The position numbers and the translations under genes were made by a program. Below, in pieces: positions 15,424 through 23,478 of a stretch of DNA of 55,334 nt. Source of the stretch: an uncultured Prevotellaceae bacterium (GTDB lineage Bacteria > Bacteroidota > Bacteroidia > Bacteroidales > Bacteroidaceae). The DNA lies in assembly GCA_947170495.1 (NCBI GenBank), contig CAMVUB010000012.1, positions 1-55,334 of the forward strand, written 5' to 3'. The notes under the pieces were generated by a model, which searched no databases, was not told the DNA's origin, and saw only the letters and a list, made by a program, of their open reading frames with translations. Position 1 is the first letter of the stretch. Each line of letters opens with the position of its first letter.

Positions 15424-16809
15424 ATGCTAAAACAAAATACATTGGGCGGCAGCTTCACGCTGCATGGCAAAGGCCTCCACACAGGCCTCAATCTGGTTGT
15501 GACCTTCAACCCCGCCCCTGAGAACTACGGTTACAAAATCCAGCGCATCGACCTCCCCGGCGAGCCAATCATCGATGCCATCGCAGAGAATGTGGTGGAG
15601 ACTACACGCGGCACGGTGCTGGCCAAGGGTGAAGCCCGGTGCAGCACCGTGGAGCACGCACTCGCGGCCCTCTACGCGCTGGGCGTCGATAACTGCCTCA
15701 TTCAGGTGAATGGCCCCGAGGTGCCCATCCTCGACGGCTCCGCCGAGATCTATGTCCAGAACATCCGCCACGTAGGTGTCGTGGAGCAGAACGCCCCCAA
15801 GGACTATTACGTCGTCCACAAGAAGATAGAAGTGCGCGACGACGAGAAAGGCAGCTGCATCACCATCCTTCCCGACGAACAGTTCAGCATCACCGCCATG
15901 ATTGCCTTCCAGTCGAAGGTCCTGAGCAGCCAGTTCGCCACCCTCGATGACATGAATAAGTTCGAGGAGGACATCGCTCCTGCCCGTACCTTCTGCTTCG
16001 TCCGCGAGGTGGAGATGATGCTGGAGGCCGGCCTCATCAAAGGCGGCGACCTCGACAACGCCATCGTCATCTACGAGAACCAGAAGACGCAGGAGGAAAT
16101 CGACAAGCTTGCCAAGCGCATTGGCGCACCCCATCACGACGCCACCGAACTCGGCTTCCTGCAGACCAAACCGCTGCAATGGGAGAACGAGCCTGCACGT
16201 CACAAATTGCTCGATATCATCGGCGATATGGCACTCATCGGCAAGCCCATCAAGGGCCGTATCATTGCCACGCGCCCCGGACATACCGTCAACAATAAGT
16301 TTGCCCGCCTTATGCGCAAGGAGATTCGGACGCACAAGATCCAGGCGCCGTTCTACGATCCCAACCGTCCACCCCTCATGGACATCAACCGCATCAAGAC
16401 GCTCCTCCCCCATCGCTACCCGATGCTCTTCGTGGATAAGATCATCGAGATGAATGCCCAGAGCATCGTAGGCATCAAGAACGTCACGGGCAACGAGCCT
16501 TTCTTCCAGGGACATTTCCCCGGCGAGCCCGTGATGCCAGGCGTGCTGCTCATCGAGGCCCTTGCCCAGACAGGCGGTATTCTCGTGCTCAGCAACCTCG
16601 ATCATCCCGAGGAATTCAGCACCTACTTCCTCCGCATCGACAACTGCAAGTTCACGCAGAAAGTGGTGCCGGGCGACACCCTCCTCTTCAAAGCCTACTT
16701 CACCGCACCGTTCCGCCACAACATTGTCCAGATGAGCGGCCACGTCTTCGTAGGCGAGAATGTCGTCGCCGAGGCCGATCTCGTGGCACAGGTGATTAAG
16801 AATAGTTGA
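15424..16809 (+). CDS. lpxC/fabZ: Bifunctional LpxC deacetylase / FabZ dehydratase
   Basis: Fusion of two enzymes. Residues ~1-310 are LpxC, the zinc-dependent UDP-3-O-acyl-GlcNAc deacetylase committing to lipid A, with STVEHALAALYALGVDNC (zinc His), the VPILDGSA motif, ARTFCFVREVE, KGGDLDNAIV, and HKLLDIIGDMALIG with the second zinc His/Asp. Residues ~318-461 are FabZ, the 3-hydroxyacyl-ACP dehydratase, with LLPHRYPMLFVDKI and the active-site GHFPGEPVMPGVLLIEALAQ. This fusion is the normal Bacteroidota arrangement. It couples lipid A flux to fatty acid elongation. It follows lpxD by 63 nt, and its stop is 5 nt from the lpxA ATG. Confidence 0.97.
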   Translation: MLKQNTLGGSFTLHGKGLHTGLNLVVTFNPAPENYGYKIQRIDLPGEPIIDAIAENVVETTRGTVLAKGEARCSTVEHALAALYALGVDNCLIQVNGPEVPILDGSAEIYVQNIRHVGVVEQNAPKDYYVVHKKIEVRDDEKGSCITILPDEQFSITAMIAFQSKVLSSQFATLDDMNKFEEDIAPARTFCFVREVEMMLEAGLIKGGDLDNAIVIYENQKTQEEIDKLAKRIGAPHHDATELGFLQTKPLQWENEPARHKLLDIIGDMALIGKPIKGRIIATRPGHTVNNKFARLMRKEIRTHKIQAPFYDPNRPPLMDINRIKTLLPHRYPMLFVDKIIEMNAQSIVGIKNVTGNEPFFQGHFPGEPVMPGVLLIEALAQTGGILVLSNLDHPEEFSTYFLRIDNCKFTQKVVPGDTLLFKAYFTAPFRHNIVQMSGHVFVGENVVAEADLVAQVIKNS

Positions 16810-16814
16810 TAGTT

Positions 16815-17585
16815 ATGATAAGTCCCTTAGCATATATCCATCCAGAAGCAAAGATCGGTGAAAACGTAGAAATCGGTCCCTTCTGCTACATCGACAAGAA
16901 TGTCGAGATTGGTGACAACAACACGCTCATGAACAGCGTCACCATCCTCTCCGGCGCCCGCATCGGCAACGGCAACACCTTCCACCCCGGCTGTGTCATC
17001 AGCGGCGTGCCGCAGGACCTGAAGTTCAAAGGCGAAGAAAGCCTGGCCATCATCGGCGACAACAACAAGATCCGCGAGAATGTCACCATCAACCGCGGCA
17101 CCGCCTCCAAGGGCAAGACCGTCGTGGGATCTAACAACCTGTTCATGGAGGGCTGCCATATCGCCCACGACGATGTCGTCGGCAACGGTATCATCATTGG
17201 CAACTGCTCCAAGCTCGCCGGCGAGGTCACCGTCGATGACAACGCCATCCTCTCGGCCTGCGTCCTCGTGCACCAGTTCTGCCGCATCGGCGGCTACACG
17301 ATGATCAGCGGCGGTACAGGCGTGCCGCAGAGCGTGCTCCCCTACACCATCTGCGCCCGCCATCCGGCAACCTACTATGGTCTCAACATCGTGGGCCTGC
17401 GCCGTCGCGGTTTCGAACGCGAGACGATCAACACCATCCACGAAGCCTACCGCATCATCTACCAAGGCGGTATGGGGCTGGCCGAAGCCCTCGACACCAT
17501 CCGCCAAGAGCTCCCTATGACTCCCGAGATCACCTATATCCTCGATTTCATCGAAGATACCAAACAACGCGGCTTCGTTCACTAA
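16815..17585 (+). CDS. lpxA: UDP-N-acetylglucosamine acyltransferase
   Basis: First step of lipid A synthesis: transfers 3-hydroxyacyl from ACP to the 3-OH of UDP-GlcNAc. The 256 residues are the usual length. Beta-helix hexapeptides run from ISPLAYIHPEAKIGENVEIGPF. The catalytic His should lie in MEGCHIAHDDVVGNG (His near residue 116-119), and the helical C-terminus is GLRRRGFERETINTIHEAYRIIY. I took ATG 16815; a TTG at 16806 is possible but overlaps the lpxC stop. It shares the lpx operon. Confidence 0.96.
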   Translation: MISPLAYIHPEAKIGENVEIGPFCYIDKNVEIGDNNTLMNSVTILSGARIGNGNTFHPGCVISGVPQDLKFKGEESLAIIGDNNKIRENVTINRGTASKGKTVVGSNNLFMEGCHIAHDDVVGNGIIIGNCSKLAGEVTVDDNAILSACVLVHQFCRIGGYTMISGGTGVPQSVLPYTICARHPATYYGLNIVGLRRRGFERETINTIHEAYRIIYQGGMGLAEALDTIRQELPMTPEITYILDFIEDTKQRGFVH

Positions 17586-17614
17586 TTACCGTTCCCAAGG
17601 GTTCTCCCGAGGGC
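17585..17614 (+). repeat. Single copy of the ITVPEG-type repeat
   Basis: ATTACCGTTCCCAAGGGT followed by TCTCCCGAGGGC. It matches 28 of 30 positions of the end of the aroE repeat (2273-2302) and starts at the lpxA stop codon. Here it is not translated in a recognised gene. Confidence 0.7.
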
Positions 17615-17622
17615 CTCATCAA

Positions 17623-18177
17623 ATGCTATACACCATCACCGCCGTCAGCCCCGAGGTAGAAGACTTCGCCATCGAACTCCAGATAGAGTCCGACGCCACC
17701 TTCGCAGACCTCCACCGCCTGATCCGCCAGAGTTGCGGTTGGGAGGAGGCACGTGAGGCCTATCCTCCTGCCACCTTCTATATCTGCGATGACAGCTGGC
17801 ACCGCCGCAAGGCCATCCGCGAGAAAAGCTACGAGGATGACACCATGGACGAGGTTGAGCTCGGCGACCACCTCGAAGACGAGGGCCAGCGCCTCCAATA
17901 CCTCTTCGACCCCGACAAGGCACGCCTCCTTCTCCTCGAAGTGTCCCATATCTCCTTTGGCAAACATATCGACGCTCCCCGCTGTCGCCGCTCCCACGGC
18001 ACCGCCCCACAGCTCATTACCGAGCAGGAGGCCGCGCCCGAGGTGAAGAGCACTGCCGACCTTCTGGCCGAGCTGAATGCAGCGGCGCTGGCTGACGAAG
18101 ACATCGAGCCCACCGACGACGACCTCTTCGACCTCGAGGAACTCGACCCTGAAGGCTTCGACTTCGCAGAAGAATAG
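17623..18177 (+). CDS. pRiA4b ORF-3-like protein
   Basis: A 184-residue acidic cytosolic protein of the family named after plasmid pRiA4b ORF-3. The recognisable start is TITAVSPEVEDFAIELQIES with ATFADLHRLIRQSCGW, then FYICDDSWHRRKAI, the DEVELGDHLEDEGQRLQYLFD block, and a C-terminal acidic tail. Family members are sometimes labelled TnpR-like passengers of IS1096, but no recombinase motif is seen, and the position between lpxA and miaA suggests an ordinary chromosomal gene. Biochemical function is unknown. It ends 38 nt before miaA. Confidence 0.82.
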   Translation: MLYTITAVSPEVEDFAIELQIESDATFADLHRLIRQSCGWEEAREAYPPATFYICDDSWHRRKAIREKSYEDDTMDEVELGDHLEDEGQRLQYLFDPDKARLLLLEVSHISFGKHIDAPRCRRSHGTAPQLITEQEAAPEVKSTADLLAELNAAALADEDIEPTDDDLFDLEELDPEGFDFAEE

Positions 18178-18215
18178 CGCGCCCTGCGGTTTTACCCGAC
18201 GGGAATATCCACCTC

Positions 18216-19112
18216 ATGAAGACGCTCCTCGTACTCTTAGGCCCCACCGCCGTAGGCAAGACGGAACTCGCCATCGAGCTGGCACGCCACATCGGCAGCC
18301 CCGTCATCAACGCCGACAGCCGCCAGATCTACCGGGGACTCCCCATCGGCACCGCAGCGCCCACCCCCGAACAGCTCTCGCGCGCGTACCATTATTTTAT
18401 AGGCACGCTCGACATCACCGACTACTACAGCGCCGCACGCTATGAAGCCGATGTCCTGCAGCTCACCGACGAGCTCTTCAAGACCCACGACACCCTTCTC
18501 CTCAGCGGAGGATCCATGCTATACATCGACGCCGTCTGCAACGGCATAGACGATATCCCCACCATCACGCCGGAGATCCGCAGCCACCTGCACCAGCGTC
18601 TGGAGACGGAAGGTCCCGACACCCTCAAGGCCGAGCTCAAGCTCCTGGACCCCGACTACTACGCACACGTCGATCTCAAGAACACCAAGCGCATCCTCCA
18701 TGCCTTGGAGGTCTGCTACCAGACGGGGCAACCCTTCTCCAGCTTCCGCACGGACACCCATAAGGAGCGCCCCTTCCGCATCGTCAAGTTCGGTTTGCGT
18801 CGTGAGCGCGCCGACCTCTTTGACCGCATCAACCAGCGTGTGAAACAGATGGTCGCCGACGGTCTCCTCGAGGAAGCCTGCGCAATGCTGCCCCACCGCC
18901 ACGAGAACGCGCTGAACACCGTCGGCTACAAGGAGATGTTCGAAGTCCTCGACGGCCATTGGACACTCCCCTTCGCCATCGAGCGGATGAAGAAGAACAC
19001 ACGCGTCTATGCCAAGAAGCAGATGACTTGGTTTGCCAAGGACCCCGACATCCAATGGTACCACCCCTCACAGGCCGACGCGCTTTTCCAGACCGTGGAC
19101 GCCCTCCTCTGA
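18216..19112 (+). CDS. miaA: tRNA dimethylallyltransferase
   Basis: Adds a dimethylallyl group to A37 of tRNAs that read codons beginning with U. The 298 residues fit the family. P-loop LGPTAVGKTE at residues ~7-16, then NADSRQIYRGLPIGTAAP with the substrate Asp, YYSAARYEAD, LLSGGSMLYIDAVCNG, and near the C-terminus NTVGYKEMF and the MKKNTRVYAKKQMTWF motif. It is the last gene of the lpx-side cluster; the GH43-like gene begins 34 nt later on the same strand. Confidence 0.96.
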   Translation: MKTLLVLLGPTAVGKTELAIELARHIGSPVINADSRQIYRGLPIGTAAPTPEQLSRAYHYFIGTLDITDYYSAARYEADVLQLTDELFKTHDTLLLSGGSMLYIDAVCNGIDDIPTITPEIRSHLHQRLETEGPDTLKAELKLLDPDYYAHVDLKNTKRILHALEVCYQTGQPFSSFRTDTHKERPFRIVKFGLRRERADLFDRINQRVKQMVADGLLEEACAMLPHRHENALNTVGYKEMFEVLDGHWTLPFAIERMKKNTRVYAKKQMTWFAKDPDIQWYHPSQADALFQTVDALL

Positions 19113-19146
19113 AAACATTTACCTAACAACTCAAACTATATCACTT

Positions 19147-20130
19147 ATGAAACGCAAACAACTCCTGGCCCTTGTGCTCCTGTTGGCAACCTGCAGCAGC
19201 GCCTTTGCCAAGCCCAAGACAACCGCCTATCTCTTCACCTACTTCACCGGCAACGCTCCCGAGCACGAGCAGATCTGCTATGCCATCTCCGAGGATGGCT
19301 GGAACTATACGCCCCTGAACAACGGACAACCCATCATTGCCTCCCAGGACATCGCCCGCACCGGTTGTGTCCGCGATCCCCATATCCTGCGTGGCAAGGG
19401 CGGCTGGTTCTACATGGTCGTCACCGACATGAAGTCCAGCCTTGGTTGGAGCAGCAACCGCGGTATGGTGCTGATGCGCTCCAAAGACCTCGTCAACTGG
19501 GAACACCACACCGTGCACTTCCCCGAGCGCTTCAAGGGCACCATGTTTGAGCACGTCACCCGCGTGTGGGCCCCCCAGACCATCTATGACAAGCGCAGCG
19601 GCAAGTACATCGTCTATTTCTCCATCCTCACCGACGACGGCTCCTGCCCCTACGACCGCGTCTATTGGGCATACGCCAACAAGGACTTCAGCGACCTCGA
19701 AGGCACCCCGCACCTCCTCTTCGACATGAAGAGCGCCAGCATCGACACCGACATCGTCTGCGATGACGAAGGCCTCCTCCACATCTTCTTCAAGACCGAG
19801 GGCCGTCGCGAGAAAGGCATCAAGCAGTTTATCGCGAAGGACTTCTACGACGGCAGCACCTGGGAACTCCAGCCCGGCTGGTGCCAGGACACCAACAAGG
19901 CCGTGGAAGGCTCCGGCGTCTTCCGCCTCCACGACGGCAACTGGGTACTGATGTATGACTGCTACACCAGCGGCCACTACCAGTTCTGCAAGAGCACCGA
20001 CGGCCTTCGCACCTTCCACCGTGTGCAGGACACCAAGACCGAAGGCAGCTTCACGCCGCGCCACGGCACCGTCATCGCCATTACGGACAAAGAACTCAAA
20101 CGCCTCCTCAAGGCTTTCCCCAATAAGTAA
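19147..20130 (+). CDS. GH43-like arabinanase/xylosidase-type glycosidase
   Basis: A 327-residue exported five-bladed beta-propeller enzyme of the GH43 type. The signal peptide is MKRKQLLALVLLLATCSSAFA. The three acidic catalytic positions can be proposed: Asp in CVRDPHILRG (base, ~residue 76), Asp in SIDTDIVCDDEG (pKa modulator), Glu in AVEGSGVFRLHDGNW (acid). RVWAPQTIYDKRSGKYIVYFS is a typical blade. Substrate is probably an arabinose- or xylose-containing polymer, but the subfamily cannot be told by eye. ATG 19147 is preferred because the longer frame (19033) overlaps miaA and buries the signal. A strong terminator follows. Confidence 0.82.
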   Translation: MKRKQLLALVLLLATCSSAFAKPKTTAYLFTYFTGNAPEHEQICYAISEDGWNYTPLNNGQPIIASQDIARTGCVRDPHILRGKGGWFYMVVTDMKSSLGWSSNRGMVLMRSKDLVNWEHHTVHFPERFKGTMFEHVTRVWAPQTIYDKRSGKYIVYFSILTDDGSCPYDRVYWAYANKDFSDLEGTPHLLFDMKSASIDTDIVCDDEGLLHIFFKTEGRREKGIKQFIAKDFYDGSTWELQPGWCQDTNKAVEGSGVFRLHDGNWVLMYDCYTSGHYQFCKSTDGLRTFHRVQDTKTEGSFTPRHGTVIAITDKELKRLLKAFPNK

Positions 20131-20135
20131 AATAG

Positions 20136-20167
20136 AAAAGGGCCTGGCAATGATGCCAGGCCCTTTT
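20136..20167 (+). terminator. Intrinsic terminator after the GH43-like gene
   Basis: AAAAGGGCCTGGCA and TGCCAGGCCCTTTT form a perfect 14-bp stem around loop ATGA, ending in TTTT. The A run on the left could let it act in both directions. Confidence 0.92.
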
Positions 20168-20259
20168 CATGGTGACATATTTACATACTTCATCTCTTAA
20201 AAAACGTTAAGAAAGCCTTTTTCCCATAGAATATTGACACTCGCAATTGAAAAAAGCCT

Positions 20260-20267
20260 TAATTTTG
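20260..20267 (+). promoter_or_regulatory. -7 promoter element of the FAS1/SusCD locus
   Basis: TAATTTTG fits TAnnTTTG. ATTG at 20233-20236 may be a weak -33 box. It is the only good promoter I see before the whole 20374-39075 gene run, and gives a leader of about 100 nt. Confidence 0.65.
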
Positions 20268-20292
20268 AGCGCTTGTAATGCAATAAAAGCTG

Positions 20293-20318
20293 CAGTATGC
20301 CCCGCAAAGGGTGTACTG
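20293..20318 (+). promoter_or_regulatory. Leader hairpin of the FAS1/SusCD locus
   Basis: CAGTATGCCC (20293-20302) pairs with GGGTGTACTG (20309-20318), ten pairs including two G-U, with loop CGCAAA. It lies in the untranslated leader, has no T run, and could be a regulatory or stabilising structure. Confidence 0.5.
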
Positions 20319-20373
20319 TGGACTAACTAACTAGAATAAAATCAATCAACTAATAAAAATCTATTTCAAGTTT

Positions 20374-23300
20374 ATGAAAAACCGTTTTAGCTCGTTCGGC
20401 ACGCATGCGTTGCGCGCGCTGTGCATAATGGCTCTTTGCGGAACGACTTGGGCTTGTAAAGATGAGTACACCCTCGATGACGAGAAGCCGGAATGGCTGT
20501 CCGAGAACATCTACTCCATCTTGGAAAACGAAGGATTCAGCTACTATCTCAAATTGCTGGAAGACCCCGCCATCAACACCGAGGGAGCCCGCAACCTGAA
20601 GGAGATCCTCAGCAAGACAGGTTCCAACACCGTTTTCATGGCCAATGATGCCGCATGGGAACAGTTCTTCCAGAAGAACGCCCAGCTCCCCGCTACCGAT
20701 CCTTGGCACACCGCCACCAGCTATGCCAACCTCTCACCGGCACAGAAGAACCTGTTGGTCCACGCGAGTATGCTCGAGAACGCCATCGTGATGGAGAACC
20801 TCTCCGCCTCTGAGGCCTCGGGAAGTAGCGCTCCGGAACCCGGACAGTACATGCGCCGCTACACCACGGTCAGCGTTCTCGACTCCATCACCTATCTCCC
20901 CGCCGACCAGGTGCCCTACACCTACAACGAACAGGACATCGCCAATGGCTATGACTTCTGGGAGGAGTTCCGCAAGGACAATAAGGGTATTTACATCGTG
21001 GCAGACGACAGCCGGAACATGATGATCCACTTCACCCGTGAGCACATGGGACGCGGTGACGTTCGCATCGAGGACTCAGACTTTGAGATTATCATGGGTG
21101 AGCCGCGCACAGCCGATGACGTACATATCTATAATGCCCGTATCGTAGAGAAAGACCGCGTGGCTGAGAACGGTTATGTAAACATCACGGACAAGTTGCC
21201 CGTTCCCAAGGGAAGTATGGCAGAGGTCATCCGCACCAATGGCAAGACCAATATCTTCAGCCACATGATTGACCGCTTCTCAGCGCCCTACCCCAACACC
21301 TCCATCACGGAAGCCTACAAGAACCTGCATCCCGAATTCAACGGGACTATCTATACCAAGCGCTATTTCTCCTATACCAATGCCAGCGGTAATACGTGGA
21401 AGAAGGGTCCCAACAACAAGGAGATGCCTGATGAAGCGTACTTGTATCTGGATCCCGCATGGAGCGAGTTTACCCTCTCCTCAGGCAACGAACGCAAGGA
21501 CATGGCCGCCATCTTCGTTCCCACCGACGAGACGCTGGTGAAATACTTCTCTATCGGCGGTAGTGGCTCGCAGCTCGTGGAAGAGTATTCGCTCGACCAG
21601 ACGGCCAAGACCTTCGATATCAACGACCTGGAGACGCTGTACAGAAACATCGACTGCATACCGCTGAACACCCTGTCAGCTCTGCTGAACGTCATCATGT
21701 TCAACTCCTTCGTCGGCTCCGTGCCCAGCAAGATGGTGACGCTGCGCGACCACGACTCGCAGATTGAGATGTTCGAACAGGATGATGTCGATCATATCAC
21801 CTCTGCCCTGCTCGCCAACAACGGTGTCATCTATCTGATGGACAAGGTCTATGGTCCCGCCAAATACGAATCTGTGGCAGGTCCGGCGAACATCCGCAGA
21901 ACCAATAAGATCATGCAATGGGCCATCAACAACGGTAGCGATCCGACCGCAGACAAGATGCACATGAACTACTACGCCTACCTGATGGCTATGCGCTCCC
22001 GCTTCTCCTTCTTCCTTCCCAGCGACGAAGCCCTCAAGCGCTACTACGACCCCATCAGCTTCACCAGTCAGCATCCGCGTGTCATCCGCATTGAGATGAC
22101 CGATAACGGCCGAGGCAACCCGCCCCTCAAAGTCGGTAAGATCCTTTATGCTTACAACCGCGAGAACGGTACGATTGCTGATGCGCCCTTCACCTTGGAC
22201 CAGCTGACCGAAGTCGAGCTCTTGAACCGTCTCCGCGATATCCTGGAAAGCCACACTGTCGTGCACACCGGCGACAACCCCATCGACAACGAGGATGAGT
22301 ACTACCTCGCCAAGAACGGTGTCGGCCTGAAGGTGACTAAGGAGTTGGATCCTGCAACAGGTAAATACGTCATCAAGAAAGTACAGGGCGGTTTCCAGCT
22401 GGAGAACGAACGTTCCGGCTATGCCAGCAGCCCCGAAGCTCCCGGCACCTTGGAGATTAACATCGAGGAGAAGAATGCCATGGAGAAGCTCAATGGTCAC
22501 ACCTTCACCATCGACGACTCCCCCATTATCCCCGCCAGCAGGAGTATCTACTACATCATGACCAACGAATTTGAATCTGACTGTCAAGCCTTCTATGAAC
22601 TCACGGACATGGCGGGAAACAGCGATATTATCAAGGACTGCGGCCTGAAGGTTGACAACCTCGCCATCTGGGCGGTGGGTCAGTCCGCCGGTGCCATTGA
22701 CGCCAACGTGAAGTTCCTCAGCAACTATAACTTCACCGTTCTGGTGCCCTCCAACGATGCCATTGCAGAAGCTGAGGCCAACGGTCTGCCCACATGGGCC
22801 ACCATCCGCGAAGCCTACAACGAAGGTATCGAGTGGGAGATTCCCGAAGTGGGTGAAGAACCCGAGCCCAAGAAATATCCCGACGGCAAAGTGGTGTGGA
22901 AACACAGAATAGATCCAGACACACAACTGCCCGAAGTGGAAAGCACGGACAGCCTCCGCGTCACTACCATGGTGACCTACCTGAACAACTTCATCCGCTG
23001 CCACTTCCTCGACAACAGCTTCTTCGAGGACAAGACGGCACATGCGGAGAAGGAATTCACCACTTCCAGCTATGACCAGGTCAACGGCGTCTTCGTGAAA
23101 GCCTATATGTCCCGCACGAAGTCGGGCGACGGTTCACGCATCTTGGTGCATGACAATGTGGGAGGTCCCTCTCACACCACCACTGGTAACCTGCGCAATA
23201 TCATGACCCGTGACATGACCTGTATCTACGATAAGAACGGTACCATGTCAGGTGATAAGACCACACCTACAGGCAAGCAGGAGATGAACTACATCGTTCT

Positions 23301-23478
23301 CCAGAGCTCCAGCTCGGCTGTCATGCACCAAATCGACGGTGTCCTCAACCACAAAGAACTCACGCCCACTGGCCGCTACGACGGCGACTGGGCAGATGTG
23401 AAAGCCTGCCGCAACTACCTCAAGAGATTCTCCATCCCTTCCCCCACCAGCATCAAAAAAATGAAGCGCCATGAATAA
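20374..23478 (+). CDS. Large FAS1 (fasciclin) domain lipoprotein
   Basis: A 1034-residue surface-type lipoprotein (lipobox GTTWAC, Cys28, followed by KDEYTLDDEK). At least four fasciclin-like motifs are seen: TVFMANDAAW near residue 86, IFVPTDETLVKYF near 376, FFLPSDEALKRYY near 545, and VLVPSNDAIAEAE near 787. Second-half FAS1 helices are degenerate (NLLVHASMLENAIV, FIRCHFLDNSFF). FAS1 domains mediate adhesion or ligand binding in other systems. Here the gene is first in a run with two SusC/SusD pairs and overlaps the following SusC start by 8 nt, so it is probably part of an outer-membrane capture complex. The ligand is not evident. Confidence 0.85.
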   Translation: MKNRFSSFGTHALRALCIMALCGTTWACKDEYTLDDEKPEWLSENIYSILENEGFSYYLKLLEDPAINTEGARNLKEILSKTGSNTVFMANDAAWEQFFQKNAQLPATDPWHTATSYANLSPAQKNLLVHASMLENAIVMENLSASEASGSSAPEPGQYMRRYTTVSVLDSITYLPADQVPYTYNEQDIANGYDFWEEFRKDNKGIYIVADDSRNMMIHFTREHMGRGDVRIEDSDFEIIMGEPRTADDVHIYNARIVEKDRVAENGYVNITDKLPVPKGSMAEVIRTNGKTNIFSHMIDRFSAPYPNTSITEAYKNLHPEFNGTIYTKRYFSYTNASGNTWKKGPNNKEMPDEAYLYLDPAWSEFTLSSGNERKDMAAIFVPTDETLVKYFSIGGSGSQLVEEYSLDQTAKTFDINDLETLYRNIDCIPLNTLSALLNVIMFNSFVGSVPSKMVTLRDHDSQIEMFEQDDVDHITSALLANNGVIYLMDKVYGPAKYESVAGPANIRRTNKIMQWAINNGSDPTADKMHMNYYAYLMAMRSRFSFFLPSDEALKRYYDPISFTSQHPRVIRIEMTDNGRGNPPLKVGKILYAYNRENGTIADAPFTLDQLTEVELLNRLRDILESHTVVHTGDNPIDNEDEYYLAKNGVGLKVTKELDPATGKYVIKKVQGGFQLENERSGYASSPEAPGTLEINIEEKNAMEKLNGHTFTIDDSPIIPASRSIYYIMTNEFESDCQAFYELTDMAGNSDIIKDCGLKVDNLAIWAVGQSAGAIDANVKFLSNYNFTVLVPSNDAIAEAEANGLPTWATIREAYNEGIEWEIPEVGEEPEPKKYPDGKVVWKHRIDPDTQLPEVESTDSLRVTTMVTYLNNFIRCHFLDNSFFEDKTAHAEKEFTTSSYDQVNGVFVKAYMSRTKSGDGSRILVHDNVGGPSHTTTGNLRNIMTRDMTCIYDKNGTMSGDKTTPTGKQEMNYIVLQSSSSAVMHQIDGVLNHKELTPTGRYDGDWADVKACRNYLKRFSIPSPTSIKKMKRHE

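Noticed and set aside
17623..18177. A transposon passenger (TnpR-like) gene
   Set aside because: The family name is historical. No recombinase residues, inverted repeats or transposase are near, and it lies in a housekeeping cluster.
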